A stretch of DNA of 64,000 nucleotides, from assembly GCF_027158485.1 (NCBI RefSeq), contig NZ_JAMKYJ010000009.1, one strand, 5' to 3'. This DNA comes from Oxalobacter formigenes (GTDB lineage: Bacteria > Pseudomonadota > Gammaproteobacteria > Burkholderiales > Burkholderiaceae_D). The position numbers were made by a program, and so were the translations under genes. The notes beneath the pieces were generated by a model. The model was given only the letters and a program-made list of their open reading frames with translations. It was not told where the DNA came from and ran no database searches. Position 1 is the first letter of the stretch; each line of letters begins with the position of its first letter. This document shows positions 53,202 through 61,939 of the stretch, piece after piece.

Positions 53202-54002
53202 ATGGATTCGAGTGTCACGAAAAATGCAGGCCGTTTTACCGGTTTTGCCGATGTGTACGATCAGGCCAGACCGGCCATGCCGTTTTATCCCGTTAAAATC
53301 ATCCGGACTTATCTGGGACGAAAACCGCAACAGGTTGTTGATCTGGGCTGTGGGACAGGTTTGTCTTCGCTGGTCTGGAAAGGGCAGTGCGAAAAGTTGA
53401 CCGGAATCGAGCCGAGCGACGATATGCTTGCGGTTGCGAAATTGAAAGAAACGGAAGGTATCTCTTTCAAAAAAGGTTTTTCAGGGGCGACCGGGCTGGA
53501 AAACGCTTCAGTGGATGCCGTTGTCTGTTCCCAGTCTTTCCACTGGATGGAACCGGAATCGACACTGGCTGAAGTCAATCGTATTCTGAAGCCGGGCGGT
53601 GTTTTTGCGACTGTCGATTGTGACTGGCCTCCGGTTTGTCACTGGCAGGCAGAAAAAGCCTACACAGAACTTTTCAGAAAAGTGCTTGAGATCGAGGAAA
53701 CGAACCTGGATGTCAAAAATTCATTTGTGCGCTGGAACAAGGAAGGGCATCTGGCCAATATCCGCCGAAGCGGGGTTTTCACTTATGCCCGGGAAATCGT
53801 CTTTTCCAATACGGAAAAATGTACTTCAGAACGCCTTGCAGAGCTTGCCAAAAGTCAGGGTGGCCTGCAGACGATTCTGAAAAAGGCGCCGGAAATGATT
53901 GAAAAAGATCTTGTGGTGTTTGAAAAAGCCGTTTCCGCCACGTTCGGTCAGGATGAATTCGACATCGATTTCGGCTATCGGATGAGGATCGGCGTCAAAT
54001 AA
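53202..54002 (+). CDS. Class I SAM-dependent methyltransferase
   Basis: A 266-residue methyltransferase of the UbiE/Methyltransf_11 type: VVDLGCGTGLSSLVWKG (motif I), GIEPSDDMLAVAK (acidic loop), DAVVCSQSFHWMEPES (motif IV region) and VNRILKPGGVFATVDCDW (motif VI region). The substrate is unknown; fusion or neighbours give no clue. The ATG at 53202 is preceded by GAAGAGGTG; the upstream open frame runs through the terminator of nrdJ and is not part of the protein. Its own terminator follows. Confidence 0.85.
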   Translation: MDSSVTKNAGRFTGFADVYDQARPAMPFYPVKIIRTYLGRKPQQVVDLGCGTGLSSLVWKGQCEKLTGIEPSDDMLAVAKLKETEGISFKKGFSGATGLENASVDAVVCSQSFHWMEPESTLAEVNRILKPGGVFATVDCDWPPVCHWQAEKAYTELFRKVLEIEETNLDVKNSFVRWNKEGHLANIRRSGVFTYAREIVFSNTEKCTSERLAELAKSQGGLQTILKKAPEMIEKDLVVFEKAVSATFGQDEFDIDFGYRMRIGVK

Positions 54003-54023
54003 AGGTTTTCAGGTGCGACGCTC

Positions 54024-54060
54024 ATTGCCTGCCGACAGGTTTTTTCGGCAGGCAATTTTT
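54024..54060 (+). terminator. Terminator of the methyltransferase gene
   Basis: ATTGCCTGCCGA and TCGGCAGGCAAT form a 12-bp perfect stem followed by five T. Confidence 0.92.
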
Positions 54061-54292
54061 ATCCGTGTCCATTTCATGCCGAAAAATCAAAAGGGAAACT
54101 GGCCGGATGTTTCTCAAAATTCACCGGATTGAATTTGTTTTGCCTCAATCGGCATGAGCAGGATTGATATTAAGATTTTCAGACGGTGGATATTCGTTTT
54201 TCCGTTCTTTATAAATTGACATCGGTTTTTTGTCGATTTTGCTCCTCCGTTTTTCTCCTTTTTGCATCCAGAATATTTTGTGTGAGACAAGC

Positions 54293-54868
54293 ATGTTATC
54301 GAATACGTATATCCGGATTGTCTGTGCCAATGAAAATAACCGGATCAGAAAATTGCTTGAACGCCTTTGTGGCGAAAAGGACAAAACGGCTGTTATGGAT
54401 GAGGCGGCCACTTTGTATTCACTGGTCGAAAAAATCGAACAGGAACGCAGGACAAGGCGTTTTGACAAATTCATTTTGCCTTTTATAAAAGCGGATGATC
54501 CCGGAACAGGCATCCTGGAAAAGATGGAAGAACTCAGGAAAGACATTTCAGTTTGTGTTGTTTTGCTTCAATCTGTCCTGAAAGAAGCCATCGATAATGG
54601 AACCATCGACAGGCAGGTTTTTGCGCCGGAGATCCAGAGATATTGCGATCTGAACAACAAACTGCTGGATTATGAAGAAAGCAGATTGGGCGTGTCCGGC
54701 AGGGGTGGTGTTGCGGAAGACGACTGGTTTGCACTGGCCGAGAGTTTTATTAAAGAAGACAAAGAACTCTTCAATGATAAGTACTTGAATGAAAAAGAGG
54801 TATTGGATATTATTCCGGAAAGCCCTGTCTGGCGGTCAGCTGACGCAAAAACGGAATACAGGGTATAA
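54293..54868 (+). CDS. Hypothetical helical acidic protein
   Basis: A 191-residue soluble protein with no family I recognise. It is mostly predicted helix by eye: charged stretches such as NNRIRKLLERLCGEKDKT, LVEKIEQERRTRRFDKF and KMEELRKDISVCVV, and an acidic C-terminal third. The ATG at 54293 is chosen as the first with a neighbouring GTGAG; an upstream ATG at 54230 would add 21 hydrophobic, unlikely residues. The last codons contain the -10 element of a promoter for the downstream RNA (TATAAT at 54864-54869, overlapping the TAA stop). Confidence 0.6.
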   Translation: MLSNTYIRIVCANENNRIRKLLERLCGEKDKTAVMDEAATLYSLVEKIEQERRTRRFDKFILPFIKADDPGTGILEKMEELRKDISVCVVLLQSVLKEAIDNGTIDRQVFAPEIQRYCDLNNKLLDYEESRLGVSGRGGVAEDDWFALAESFIKEDKELFNDKYLNEKEVLDIIPESPVWRSADAKTEYRV

Positions 54869-54869
54869 T
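54840..54869 (+). promoter_or_regulatory. Sigma-70 type promoter inside the end of the upstream CDS
   Basis: CTGACG (54840-54845), 18 bases, TATAAT (54864-54869). The -10 hexamer is perfect and overlaps the stop codon of the preceding gene. Predicted transcription start is near 54876. Confidence 0.65.
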
Positions 54870-54875
54870 ACTAGA

Positions 54876-55020
54876 TCTGCCATTCGGATTGTTTACCCAA
54901 TAATTCGAACCTGTTCTCAGGATGGAGCAGAATAGTTGCGTGCGGGAATAGCTTCACGTGATTGTGGAATGGCCACACTGGTTTACCTTAATCGGGCAAT
55001 AACCGGATCGGGTGGTTCCC
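54876..55020 (+). ncRNA. Candidate structured RNA or leader
   Basis: About 145 bases with strong pairing between their ends: CCATTCGG (54880-54887) pairs with TCGGGTGG (55008-55015) counting G-U pairs; inside it GTT pairs with AAC, CCC with GGG, and GAACC with GGTTT, around a central region holding CGTG/CACG and GTGG/CCAC hairpins. A promoter ends just upstream. There is no open frame over it. It does not match the hallmarks I remember of tmRNA, RNase P, or of TPP, cobalamin, SAM, glycine or c-di-GMP riboswitches. A 6S-like RNA (long closed rod with bubble) is possible but not supported by sequence I can recall. It could equally be the leader of the microprotein at 55055. Confidence 0.4.
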
Positions 55021-55054
55021 ATTATCTCAAAAAGATTTTACAGAAAGGTTCGTT

Positions 55055-55264
55055 ATGAAAAAATCAATGTCCAGGGCACATGCCGATCATTTGAAAAGAT
55101 GCTATATGAGCATGGGCCTCGATCATGAAATTATGCTTGGCGTGCAAAGTCAAAGAGCGCAAGCTTACGATTTGCTTGCCAATATCCATACACAGGTAAC
55201 GGCACAGGATACTCCTGCAAATGACTGCTGCAAACTGTACCATTGCAGTTGCGCCAATTCCTGA
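55055..55264 (+). CDS. Cys-rich microprotein
   Basis: A 69-residue protein, soluble, helical in its first 50 residues (AHADHLKRCYMSMG, QRAQAYDLLANIH), ending with CCKLYHCSCANS, four cysteines within nine residues, which could bind a metal or redox partner. GAAAGG lies 7 bases before the ATG. It follows the structured RNA by about 35 bases and has no own promoter visible, so both may be one transcript. No recognised family. No signal peptide. Confidence 0.55.
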   Translation: MKKSMSRAHADHLKRCYMSMGLDHEIMLGVQSQRAQAYDLLANIHTQVTAQDTPANDCCKLYHCSCANS

Positions 55265-55566
55265 ACATTTCCTGATATTGTTGCCGGTTGACTGATTCGG
55301 TCACAGGCATATCTGACTACTGTCCCCGATGGATTGTTATGCCAGATTGGTTTTTATGCATCGAAGGCATAAAATCTGTCGTGGTTCCCAGTAGTATTTC
55401 CCTTTCTCCGTTTTCCATCATCGTCGTTTACAGGCATTTTTGTCGGCCTGAATACGTCATAAATCCGATTTTAGAAAAAAATCTTTATTTTTTTTTACAA
55501 GAAAAAGCTAATTTTCCCCACGTCTTGATATCATGTCTTTTTTTATGAAACCGGATTCCTGGGTTT
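55265..55566. other. Intergenic region before the DUF349 gene
   Basis: No gene is seen. A weak inverted repeat TTATGCC (55337-55343) and GGCATAA (55366-55372) surrounds a 22-base loop. The AT-rich stretch at 55470-55555 probably holds the promoter of the next gene. Confidence 0.4.
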
Positions 55567-58158
55567 ATGCTGAATTTTCTATTAAATTGTTTCCGTAAAA
55601 AGCGTCAGAAAGCCATCCCGCAGCCTGCTGTCCGGAAAGAGCCATCTGAATCGCAGCTTGCCAAAAAGGAGGCTTTGCAGCAGGCGGAACAATTGTCAGG
55701 CGACGATTTGCTGATTGCGGATTTTGTCCTGCAATGCAAGTTTGCCGATGCACGCTTCATTGCGGCACGTAAAATTCAGTCCAGAGATGCGCTGGAAAAA
55801 GTCAGGGCCGCTGTCGTCAAGACAGATCGCCGTGTTTACCGCCTCGTGCAAACCCGTTTGAATGAACTGGCTTTTTCCGACAAATTTTTTGCCGATGTCG
55901 GGACTTGTATTGAAAAAGCGGCCCATCTGGTACAGGAGCCGGGACTGACCCCCAATCTTGTCGCAGAACTGGATCGCGAGTGGAAAATGATCACGTCGGT
56001 TGACAACGGTCTTTTGTCTTCCGAATTGCTGGCCCAGTTCAATTCCCTTCATTCACAGCTGACTTCCAGACTGGCTCTTCAGGTGGATTTGCAACTGGAA
56101 TTGAAGGCGGCAGATGGCCGGCTTTCGGAAATCGGAACCGACAGCAATCTGACGCCCGACGAGCGGTCAACGGTACTGGAAGAAATCGGCGCCAGAATAA
56201 ACGGCTGGAAACAGTCGCCAGAATGGCTTTCCCTGCCACGTCAGGCTTTTGCCGCCCTTGAAACGAAGCTGGATACCTTAAAACAGCAGTCCGACCTTTA
56301 TGCACAGGAATTTCAGTCTGTGGCGGAACGTATTGATTGGCTGGAAAAATGGGAGCAGCTCGATTCGGCGGAATTGAAAAAAGCTGAACTTGAAAAAATC
56401 TGGCAGGAGTTGCCGAAATTGGGCAATGCCGAAAAGCGTTCCGAACTGGACGAGCGTTATCAGAATGTTCTGTGCCGGGCTATTGTCGAGGTTGCCGATA
56501 TCGCCCCATTACAGCCCAAACTGGAATTGCCGGACAATGAAGCCCTGAAATATTTCGATGAGCACTTCAAGGCCATGCAACAGGCCGTTGAAGCCGGTCT
56601 GGCACAGGAAGCGTTTACTCATGAAGAAGCATTGAGCCGCCTTGATCTCGACAAGCTGGATTTGTCCGCTGAACAGCGGGACCAATTGACCGAATCGAGA
56701 AGTGAGATCCGTCGCCTGAAAGGCTGGGCGAAATGGGGTGGTCAACAGTCCCGTGAAAAACTCATTCGCTTTGTCGAATCCTTGCCTGAACAGGATTTGT
56801 CGATTGACGAGCTGTCATCTGCCATCGTGAATGCGCGTGAACAGTGGAAGTCGCTGGCTGCCGTATCGGGCACTGCCGCCAGGGCACAGTGGATCGAGTT
56901 CGATACCTTGTGCAACCGTGCCTATGAACCTGTTCTGGAACATGCGAAAGAGCAGGCTCTTGAACGTCAGGAAAACGTTTTGAAGGCCGAAGCCATTATC
57001 GACAATGCCAGAGCGTTTATCAACAGCCTTGACCCGGTGTTTTTCGATGCGGATAACAAAGACAAGGACTGGAAAACGATCATCAATTTTTATCGCCAGA
57101 TTTCCCAGGTGTGGCGACAGATCGGCATGGTTGGCAAGGCAGAAAAGAAAAGGCTGGACGACGCTTTTTCAACAGCACTGCAACCGGTAAGGGATGCGCT
57201 TTACCAACAGTCGCAACTCGAAATCGAAATGAGGGAGCAGCTGATCGAGGAAGTGCGTGGAATCGATCCTGATAGCAGGGATTCCGGAAAACTGTTGAAG
57301 GCCATTCAGCAAAAATGGCAGACAGCGGCCAAAAATTTCCCACTGGACAACCGGGAAGACAAAAAGCTCTGGTCCCGTTTTCGCGAAGTGTGTGAAAATC
57401 TGCACGACAGGCGCATGGAAAAGAACAAGGCAGCTGATAGTGAAAGACTGGAACATCTTCAGCAGAAAGAAGCTGTTTGCACAGAACTGGAATCTGTCGG
57501 GATGACAGATGCAGGCAGTATGGAACAACGGTTAAGCCAGCTTTTGAAACAATGGGCAGACATCGGCAATGTTCCAAGAGAGTCCGAAGCGGAACTTCAA
57601 AAAAGGCTGGATATGGCTGTTTCTGCCATCAGGGATAAAATTGTGCAGTTGAAAGCGGAAAAAATGCAATCTGCATTGAAATCGCTCCCTGAAAAGCTCA
57701 GGCTTTGCTCGGAAGTCGAAAGCCGGATGGCGGCAGTTTGCCAGAATCCAGACGATGTCTCTCTGGATATGTCCGACGACGAAAAATACGATATGGCATG
57801 GAAGACTTTGCCTCCATTGCCGGACAAGCTGGAAAACGTTATATCCCATCGATTTTATAATGGCTTGAAAGCGATGGCGGGCCTCAATATGGGCTATGGA
57901 AAGCGTCTGGCTGACAATGTATTGTCCCTGAAAGAGAATATCCTTCGTTGCGAGATCGTTTATGGGCTCGACAGTCCCGATGAACTGATGCAGGAACGGA
58001 TGCAGATGCAGGTGAAAGTCTTGCAGGATTCGCTCGGAGGCGATCATCTTCAGAGTGAAGAGGTCATGAAACAGCTTCTGGAATTGCCGGCACTGATGGA
58101 TGACACCGATATTCAGAGAATAAGCAATCTGATCATTGAATTGAAAAAACCCGGTTAA
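55567..58158 (+). CDS. DUF349 repeat protein
   Basis: An 863-residue cytoplasmic protein, mostly helical and rich in Glu, Lys and Leu, with several DUF349-type repeats, recognisable by W..F..AFSTALQPVRDALYQQ-like and KLWSRFREVCENLHDRR-like segments. DUF349 proteins are widespread in Burkholderiales; their function is not established. No signal peptide or membrane segment is visible. The stop codon lies inside the loop of the terminator. Transcribed alone, convergent with hslO. Confidence 0.85.
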   Translation: MLNFLLNCFRKKRQKAIPQPAVRKEPSESQLAKKEALQQAEQLSGDDLLIADFVLQCKFADARFIAARKIQSRDALEKVRAAVVKTDRRVYRLVQTRLNELAFSDKFFADVGTCIEKAAHLVQEPGLTPNLVAELDREWKMITSVDNGLLSSELLAQFNSLHSQLTSRLALQVDLQLELKAADGRLSEIGTDSNLTPDERSTVLEEIGARINGWKQSPEWLSLPRQAFAALETKLDTLKQQSDLYAQEFQSVAERIDWLEKWEQLDSAELKKAELEKIWQELPKLGNAEKRSELDERYQNVLCRAIVEVADIAPLQPKLELPDNEALKYFDEHFKAMQQAVEAGLAQEAFTHEEALSRLDLDKLDLSAEQRDQLTESRSEIRRLKGWAKWGGQQSREKLIRFVESLPEQDLSIDELSSAIVNAREQWKSLAAVSGTAARAQWIEFDTLCNRAYEPVLEHAKEQALERQENVLKAEAIIDNARAFINSLDPVFFDADNKDKDWKTIINFYRQISQVWRQIGMVGKAEKKRLDDAFSTALQPVRDALYQQSQLEIEMREQLIEEVRGIDPDSRDSGKLLKAIQQKWQTAAKNFPLDNREDKKLWSRFREVCENLHDRRMEKNKAADSERLEHLQQKEAVCTELESVGMTDAGSMEQRLSQLLKQWADIGNVPRESEAELQKRLDMAVSAIRDKIVQLKAEKMQSALKSLPEKLRLCSEVESRMAAVCQNPDDVSLDMSDDEKYDMAWKTLPPLPDKLENVISHRFYNGLKAMAGLNMGYGKRLADNVLSLKENILRCEIVYGLDSPDELMQERMQMQVKVLQDSLGGDHLQSEEVMKQLLELPALMDDTDIQRISNLIIELKKPG

Positions 58159-58170
58159 ACCGGGTTTTTT
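58144..58170. terminator. Bidirectional terminator overlapping a stop codon
   Basis: AACCCGG and CCGGGTT form a stem with the TAA stop of the DUF349 gene in its loop, A run before and T run after. It serves the convergent hslO gene too. Confidence 0.9.
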
Positions 58171-58189
58171 ATATGTCTTTCCGAATGGT

Positions 58190-59113
58190 TCAGTGAATCG
58201 TATTGCCTGTGCTGTCGTTCGGTTCAGGGGAGAAGATCCGGGCGCAATCGTCCTTGTTGAACGGGTACGACTGTCCGCAAAAATCGCAATCGATCGATAA
58301 ATCCCCCTGTTCGGCGAGCGCGTCATTGACTTCCTTTTCGCCCAGCATTTTGAGCATATGGGCGACTTTGTCGCGGCTGCAGGTACACTGGAATACAGGG
58401 GTCAGCGGATCGAACATGTAAACGTCCTCATCCCAGAAAAGTCGGTGTCTCAATGTATCGACGTCAGTTTCCAGCATTTCCTTCGGTTTCAGGGTAGAAG
58501 CCAGTGCGGCAAGGTGTTGCCATGCGTTTTCTTCTTCTTCATTTTTCTCGCTGAGACCGTCCGCACCGGTTTGGGATGGCATCTTCTGCAAAAGCAGGCC
58601 CCGGATGACGTCCTTGTCGGCAGCCAGCTGGATACGGGTGTCCAGCTGTTCGGATTGCTTCATGTAATTTTCAATGACGTGTGAAATGGTATCGCCTTCC
58701 AGCGAGACAATGCCCTGATACGGCTGTTGGCCCGGAACCTTGTCATGCGGGTCGAGAGTGATGACGAAACGGCCTCTGCCATGTGCGTTGATCAGGTCAG
58801 TAAAGCTGGCCTCGTCGCTGATGACAGCTTCCGAATCCAGCTTTGCCGTTGCACGGATATGCAGGGCGGAATCGCACTCGACAACAAGAAGGCGGACGGG
58901 ACCATCTCCCTGAATCTGAAGGATGAGGGCGCCGTTGAATTTGATGTTGCCGCACAACAGGGCGGCTGCACCAATCATTTCGCCCAAGAGCCTCGTGACG
59001 GATGACGGGTAATGGTGGTTTGACTGTATCTGTGACCAGGCTTTCCCGATTTCAACGAATTCACCCCTTACGGCGGCCTGCTGGAAAAGAAATTTCTGAA
59101 GTTGGTCTGTCAT
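58190..59113 (-). CDS. hslO: Redox-regulated chaperone Hsp33
   Basis: A 307-residue holdase chaperone switched on by oxidation. The zinc-binding cysteine pairs are seen near the C-terminus: FQCTCSRDK and DCDFCGQSY (CxC and CxxC). The N-terminal domain shows TRLLGEMIGAAALLCGNIKF and GDGPVRLLVVEC, as in the family. Length is typical. The short leader shows no sigma-32 promoter that I can support. Confidence 0.95.
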   Translation of the reverse strand: MTDQLQKFLFQQAAVRGEFVEIGKAWSQIQSNHHYPSSVTRLLGEMIGAAALLCGNIKFNGALILQIQGDGPVRLLVVECDSALHIRATAKLDSEAVISDEASFTDLINAHGRGRFVITLDPHDKVPGQQPYQGIVSLEGDTISHVIENYMKQSEQLDTRIQLAADKDVIRGLLLQKMPSQTGADGLSEKNEEEENAWQHLAALASTLKPKEMLETDVDTLRHRLFWDEDVYMFDPLTPVFQCTCSRDKVAHMLKMLGEKEVNDALAEQGDLSIDCDFCGQSYPFNKDDCARIFSPEPNDSTGNTIH

Positions 59114-59177
59114 GCTGAAGGTTCCGTTTTGAAAGTGCGGATTTTACCGCGGGACTGATGGATAGGGTAAAAAGTCT

Positions 59178-59747
59178 TTACTTGTCTGAAGTTTCATCAA
59201 GGTTTTGCATGAGTGCCTCCTCATGTTCGACTTTTTCCAGCTTGTCGAGAAAGCGCTGTTTGTTCCAGACGTAATGATCGGCTGCCCGGGGCATTTTTGC
59301 GGCCACTTTTTCGTCCATTGTTCTGATGGCCCGTGCGGGAGCGCCCATCAATACCTTGTTCGGCTCGAACGTCTTGTTTTCCGTTACGAGCGATCCGGCA
59401 CCGACCAGACAGTTTTCCGGTATGACCGAACCGTTCATGACCGTTGCACGAATGCCGATCATCGTACCGTCCATGACGGTACAGCCATGCAACATGGCCA
59501 GGTGTCCGACGGTAACGTTTTTTCCCAATGTGAGAGGTCGGCCAGGGTCTGCATGCAGGACAGCACCATCCTGAATGTTGGTGTTTTCACCGATGACAAT
59601 CCGGTCGTTGTCGCCCCGGATAGTCACGTTATACCAGACGGAGGCATGAGCTTTAATGATGACGTTGCCGATAATGGTGGCGTTTTCTGCAATGAAAGCA
59701 GTCGGATGAATTTGCGGCGTATGCTCGCCCAGTCGATAAATGGCCAT
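59178..59747 (-). CDS. Gamma carbonic anhydrase-like protein
   Basis: A 189-residue left-handed beta-helix protein of the gamma-CA/PaaY/YrdA group. The zinc ligands are present: LHADPGRP and VGHLAMLHGC supply three histidines. It begins MAIYRLGEHTPQIHPTAFIA, typical for the family. Enzymatic carbonic anhydrase activity is likely but not certain, as many members lack it. It lies about 65 bases upstream of hslO in the same direction. Confidence 0.88.
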   Translation of the reverse strand: MAIYRLGEHTPQIHPTAFIAENATIIGNVIIKAHASVWYNVTIRGDNDRIVIGENTNIQDGAVLHADPGRPLTLGKNVTVGHLAMLHGCTVMDGTMIGIRATVMNGSVIPENCLVGAGSLVTENKTFEPNKVLMGAPARAIRTMDEKVAAKMPRAADHYVWNKQRFLDKLEKVEHEEALMQNLDETSDK

Positions 59748-59958
59748 AGGAAAGTGTATTCGGAATCGTGAATCAGTTTGAAGCGCTTATTGTACCTTTC
59801 CTCGTGGCGGAGTCATCAGACTGAAATAAAAATTCAGTATGCTGGCTGGATAAAAAAATTATTTTTAAAAATTTCAATTTTTTTAATAGTAGCTATTTTC
59901 AATCATGATGGCTTGATTATAATGATTCGTTTTCACTCTCGATGAATTGAATCTGCCA

Positions 59959-60828
59959 ATGAAAGCGTCGCGTACCGAATTTGTGAACCTGAACAATATG
60001 CGTTTATGCATGCGTCACTGGGGTGACGAAGATGCGCCGAAACTGTTTATGGTTCATGGCTGGATGGATATTTCCGCTTCTTTCCAGTTTATCGTGGATG
60101 CCATGAAGCGCGACTGGCATGTCATCGCTCCCGATTTGAGAGGGTTCGGACAATCAGAGTGGGCTGTCGGTGGGTATTGGTTCCCCGATTATCTGGCCGA
60201 TCTGGAAGCGATGCTGAATCACTATTCACCGGACGAGCCAGTTCGTCTTTTGGGACACAGTCTGGGTGGCAATATCACCAGCGTTTATTCCGGCGTGCGG
60301 CCATCCCGGGTGGCGCAACTGATCAGTCTTGAAGGGTACGGGATCGTTGAAAACCGGCCAGAAATGGCGCCTGAACGGCTCGAAAGGTGGCTTGATGCCA
60401 GAAAATATCCGGAACGCCTTCGATCTTATCGCGACAGGGAAGCGGTTGCCGACCGCCTTCAGCAAAACAACTCACGTCTCACACGGGAACGTGCCAGATT
60501 TTTGGCCGATTACTGGTCAGAGGAGAACGACAAGGGGGAACGGGTGATCATGGCTGATCCAAAACATAAATCCCTGCCGGTACTCTCCCGTCTGGATGAA
60601 ATCCTTGCGTGCTGGAGCCGGATCGAGGCGAGGGTGCTGTTTGTGGAAGGCAAACATTCCCTTCTGGGTATCCGTATGAAGGATCAGGAGAAGGCACAGG
60701 AAGAAATCAGGCGTCGTGCCGCCTATATCAAGGACGTGCGTATCGCTCTGGTGGACGATGCCGGTCACATGCTCCAGCACGACCAGCCGGAAGTCGTGGC
60801 CGGATTGATTGACGGGTTTCTGGTTTAA
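59959..60828 (+). CDS. Alpha/beta hydrolase
   Basis: A 289-residue alpha/beta-fold hydrolase. The nucleophile elbow GHSLGGN is near residue 100, the oxyanion region VHGWMDISASFQF near 34, and the catalytic histidine in DAGHMLQHDQP near 270. The protein has no signal peptide. The substrate is unknown; many members are esterases, epoxide hydrolases or dehalogenases. The ATG at 59959 is used; a TTG 12 bases before is in frame. TATAAT at about 59925 may be a -10 element. Confidence 0.85.
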   Translation: MKASRTEFVNLNNMRLCMRHWGDEDAPKLFMVHGWMDISASFQFIVDAMKRDWHVIAPDLRGFGQSEWAVGGYWFPDYLADLEAMLNHYSPDEPVRLLGHSLGGNITSVYSGVRPSRVAQLISLEGYGIVENRPEMAPERLERWLDARKYPERLRSYRDREAVADRLQQNNSRLTRERARFLADYWSEENDKGERVIMADPKHKSLPVLSRLDEILACWSRIEARVLFVEGKHSLLGIRMKDQEKAQEEIRRRAAYIKDVRIALVDDAGHMLQHDQPEVVAGLIDGFLV

Positions 60829-60904
60829 GCGGAGTGCCTCTCACGATGCAAGCTTTGACCAATCGTCGTAAAATATCTCTTTATAAATCCAGGTTATATT
60901 TATT

Positions 60905-61738
60905 ATGCTGAATATCGATCTTCATTCTCACTCCCGGGTATCGGATGGGGTTTTGTCGCCAACCGAACTGGTCGGGCGTGCCCAGGCCAACGGGGTCAAG
61001 GTTCTGGCCCTGACTGACCATGATGAGGTGGGGGGGATTACAGAAGCGAAAAAGGCGGCAGCGAAACATGGAATCCGGCTGGTTTCCGGTGTTGAAATTT
61101 CGATAACCTGGGCTGGAACCTCGATTCATATCGTTGGCCTGAATGTCGATGAAAACGATCCTGTCCTTATCGAAAATCTGCGCAGAAACCGGTCAGGCCG
61201 TATCGAACGGGCACAGCGTATGGGAGAAAGGCTGGCAGAGCTGGGGGTTGCAGGAGCGTATGAAGGCGCCCTCAAATACGTGACGAATCCGAGCCTGATT
61301 TCAAGAAAGCATTTTGCCCGTTTTCTGGTGGAAAGCGGTGTCTGTTCCAATATCCCCAATGCGTTCGACCGTTTTCTTGGAGACGGAGCCCCTGCCTATA
61401 TCCGGCACCAGTGGGCGACGCTGACTGAATCGATGGAATGGATTCTGAATTCAGGTGGTACGGCGATTGTGGCGCATCCCGGCCGTTATCCCCTGAAAGA
61501 TGTGGCGCTTTACGCATTTCTGGATGAGTTCAAACAGCTGGGGGGGACAGGTATTGAGGCGGTGACCGGAAGCCACAGCCCTGACCAGTACCTTGAATTT
61601 GCGCGTTTGGCCAAACGTTACGGACTGCTGGTTTCCGCCGGATCGGATTTTCATGCGCCGGGTGAATCGCCCGTGGATGTCGGTTGTTTGCCCGATTTCC
61701 CGTGTCCGGTTGAACCTGTCTGGAAAGACTGGAAATAG
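60905..61738 (+). CDS. trpH: PHP-domain 5'-3' RNase/phosphatase (RNase AM)
   Basis: A 277-residue PHP-domain protein. Metal-binding motifs are present: DLHSHSRVSDG, ALTDHDEVGG, GVEISITW, AHPGRYPLK and GSDFHAPGE. Its Escherichia coli homologue (TrpH/YciV, RNase AM) removes nucleotides from the 5' end of RNA and DNA and acts on 3',5'-bisphosphonucleotides. In Escherichia coli yciO is its neighbour; here htpX is inserted between trpH and yciO. Confidence 0.9.
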   Translation: MLNIDLHSHSRVSDGVLSPTELVGRAQANGVKVLALTDHDEVGGITEAKKAAAKHGIRLVSGVEISITWAGTSIHIVGLNVDENDPVLIENLRRNRSGRIERAQRMGERLAELGVAGAYEGALKYVTNPSLISRKHFARFLVESGVCSNIPNAFDRFLGDGAPAYIRHQWATLTESMEWILNSGGTAIVAHPGRYPLKDVALYAFLDEFKQLGGTGIEAVTGSHSPDQYLEFARLAKRYGLLVSAGSDFHAPGESPVDVGCLPDFPCPVEPVWKDWK

Positions 61739-61870
61739 GTTTTCCGGATTCAGTTACGGTTTGAAACGATAAAAAGGCTGCACGAACCCGTTTTTGCCGT
61801 TATATTTCACCATCTTGTGAAAAATATTAATTGAAGAGCCCTTTTTCGGTGTCAAGATTCACTGAAATGT

Positions 61871-61899
61871 CTTGAATTTTCCGTAAGCGGACTTATGTA
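61871..61899 (+). promoter_or_regulatory. Weak sigma-32-like promoter before htpX
   Basis: CTTGAAT (61871-61877, 6 of 7 to consensus), 13 bases, ACTTATGT (4 of 8 to CCCCATAT). The poor -10 element makes this uncertain. Confidence 0.3.
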
Positions 61900-61939
61900 C
61901 TGTTTTCCTGTAAAAATCATTCAATAGCGGAATCAACTC

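Noticed and set aside
54876..55020. tmRNA, RNase P RNA or a known riboswitch
   Set aside because: The conserved boxes of these RNAs that I know are absent; the element is reported as an unassigned structured candidate.
58190..59177. Sigma-32 promoter for hslO
   Set aside because: CCCTATCC occurs upstream but no CTTGAAA at the right distance.
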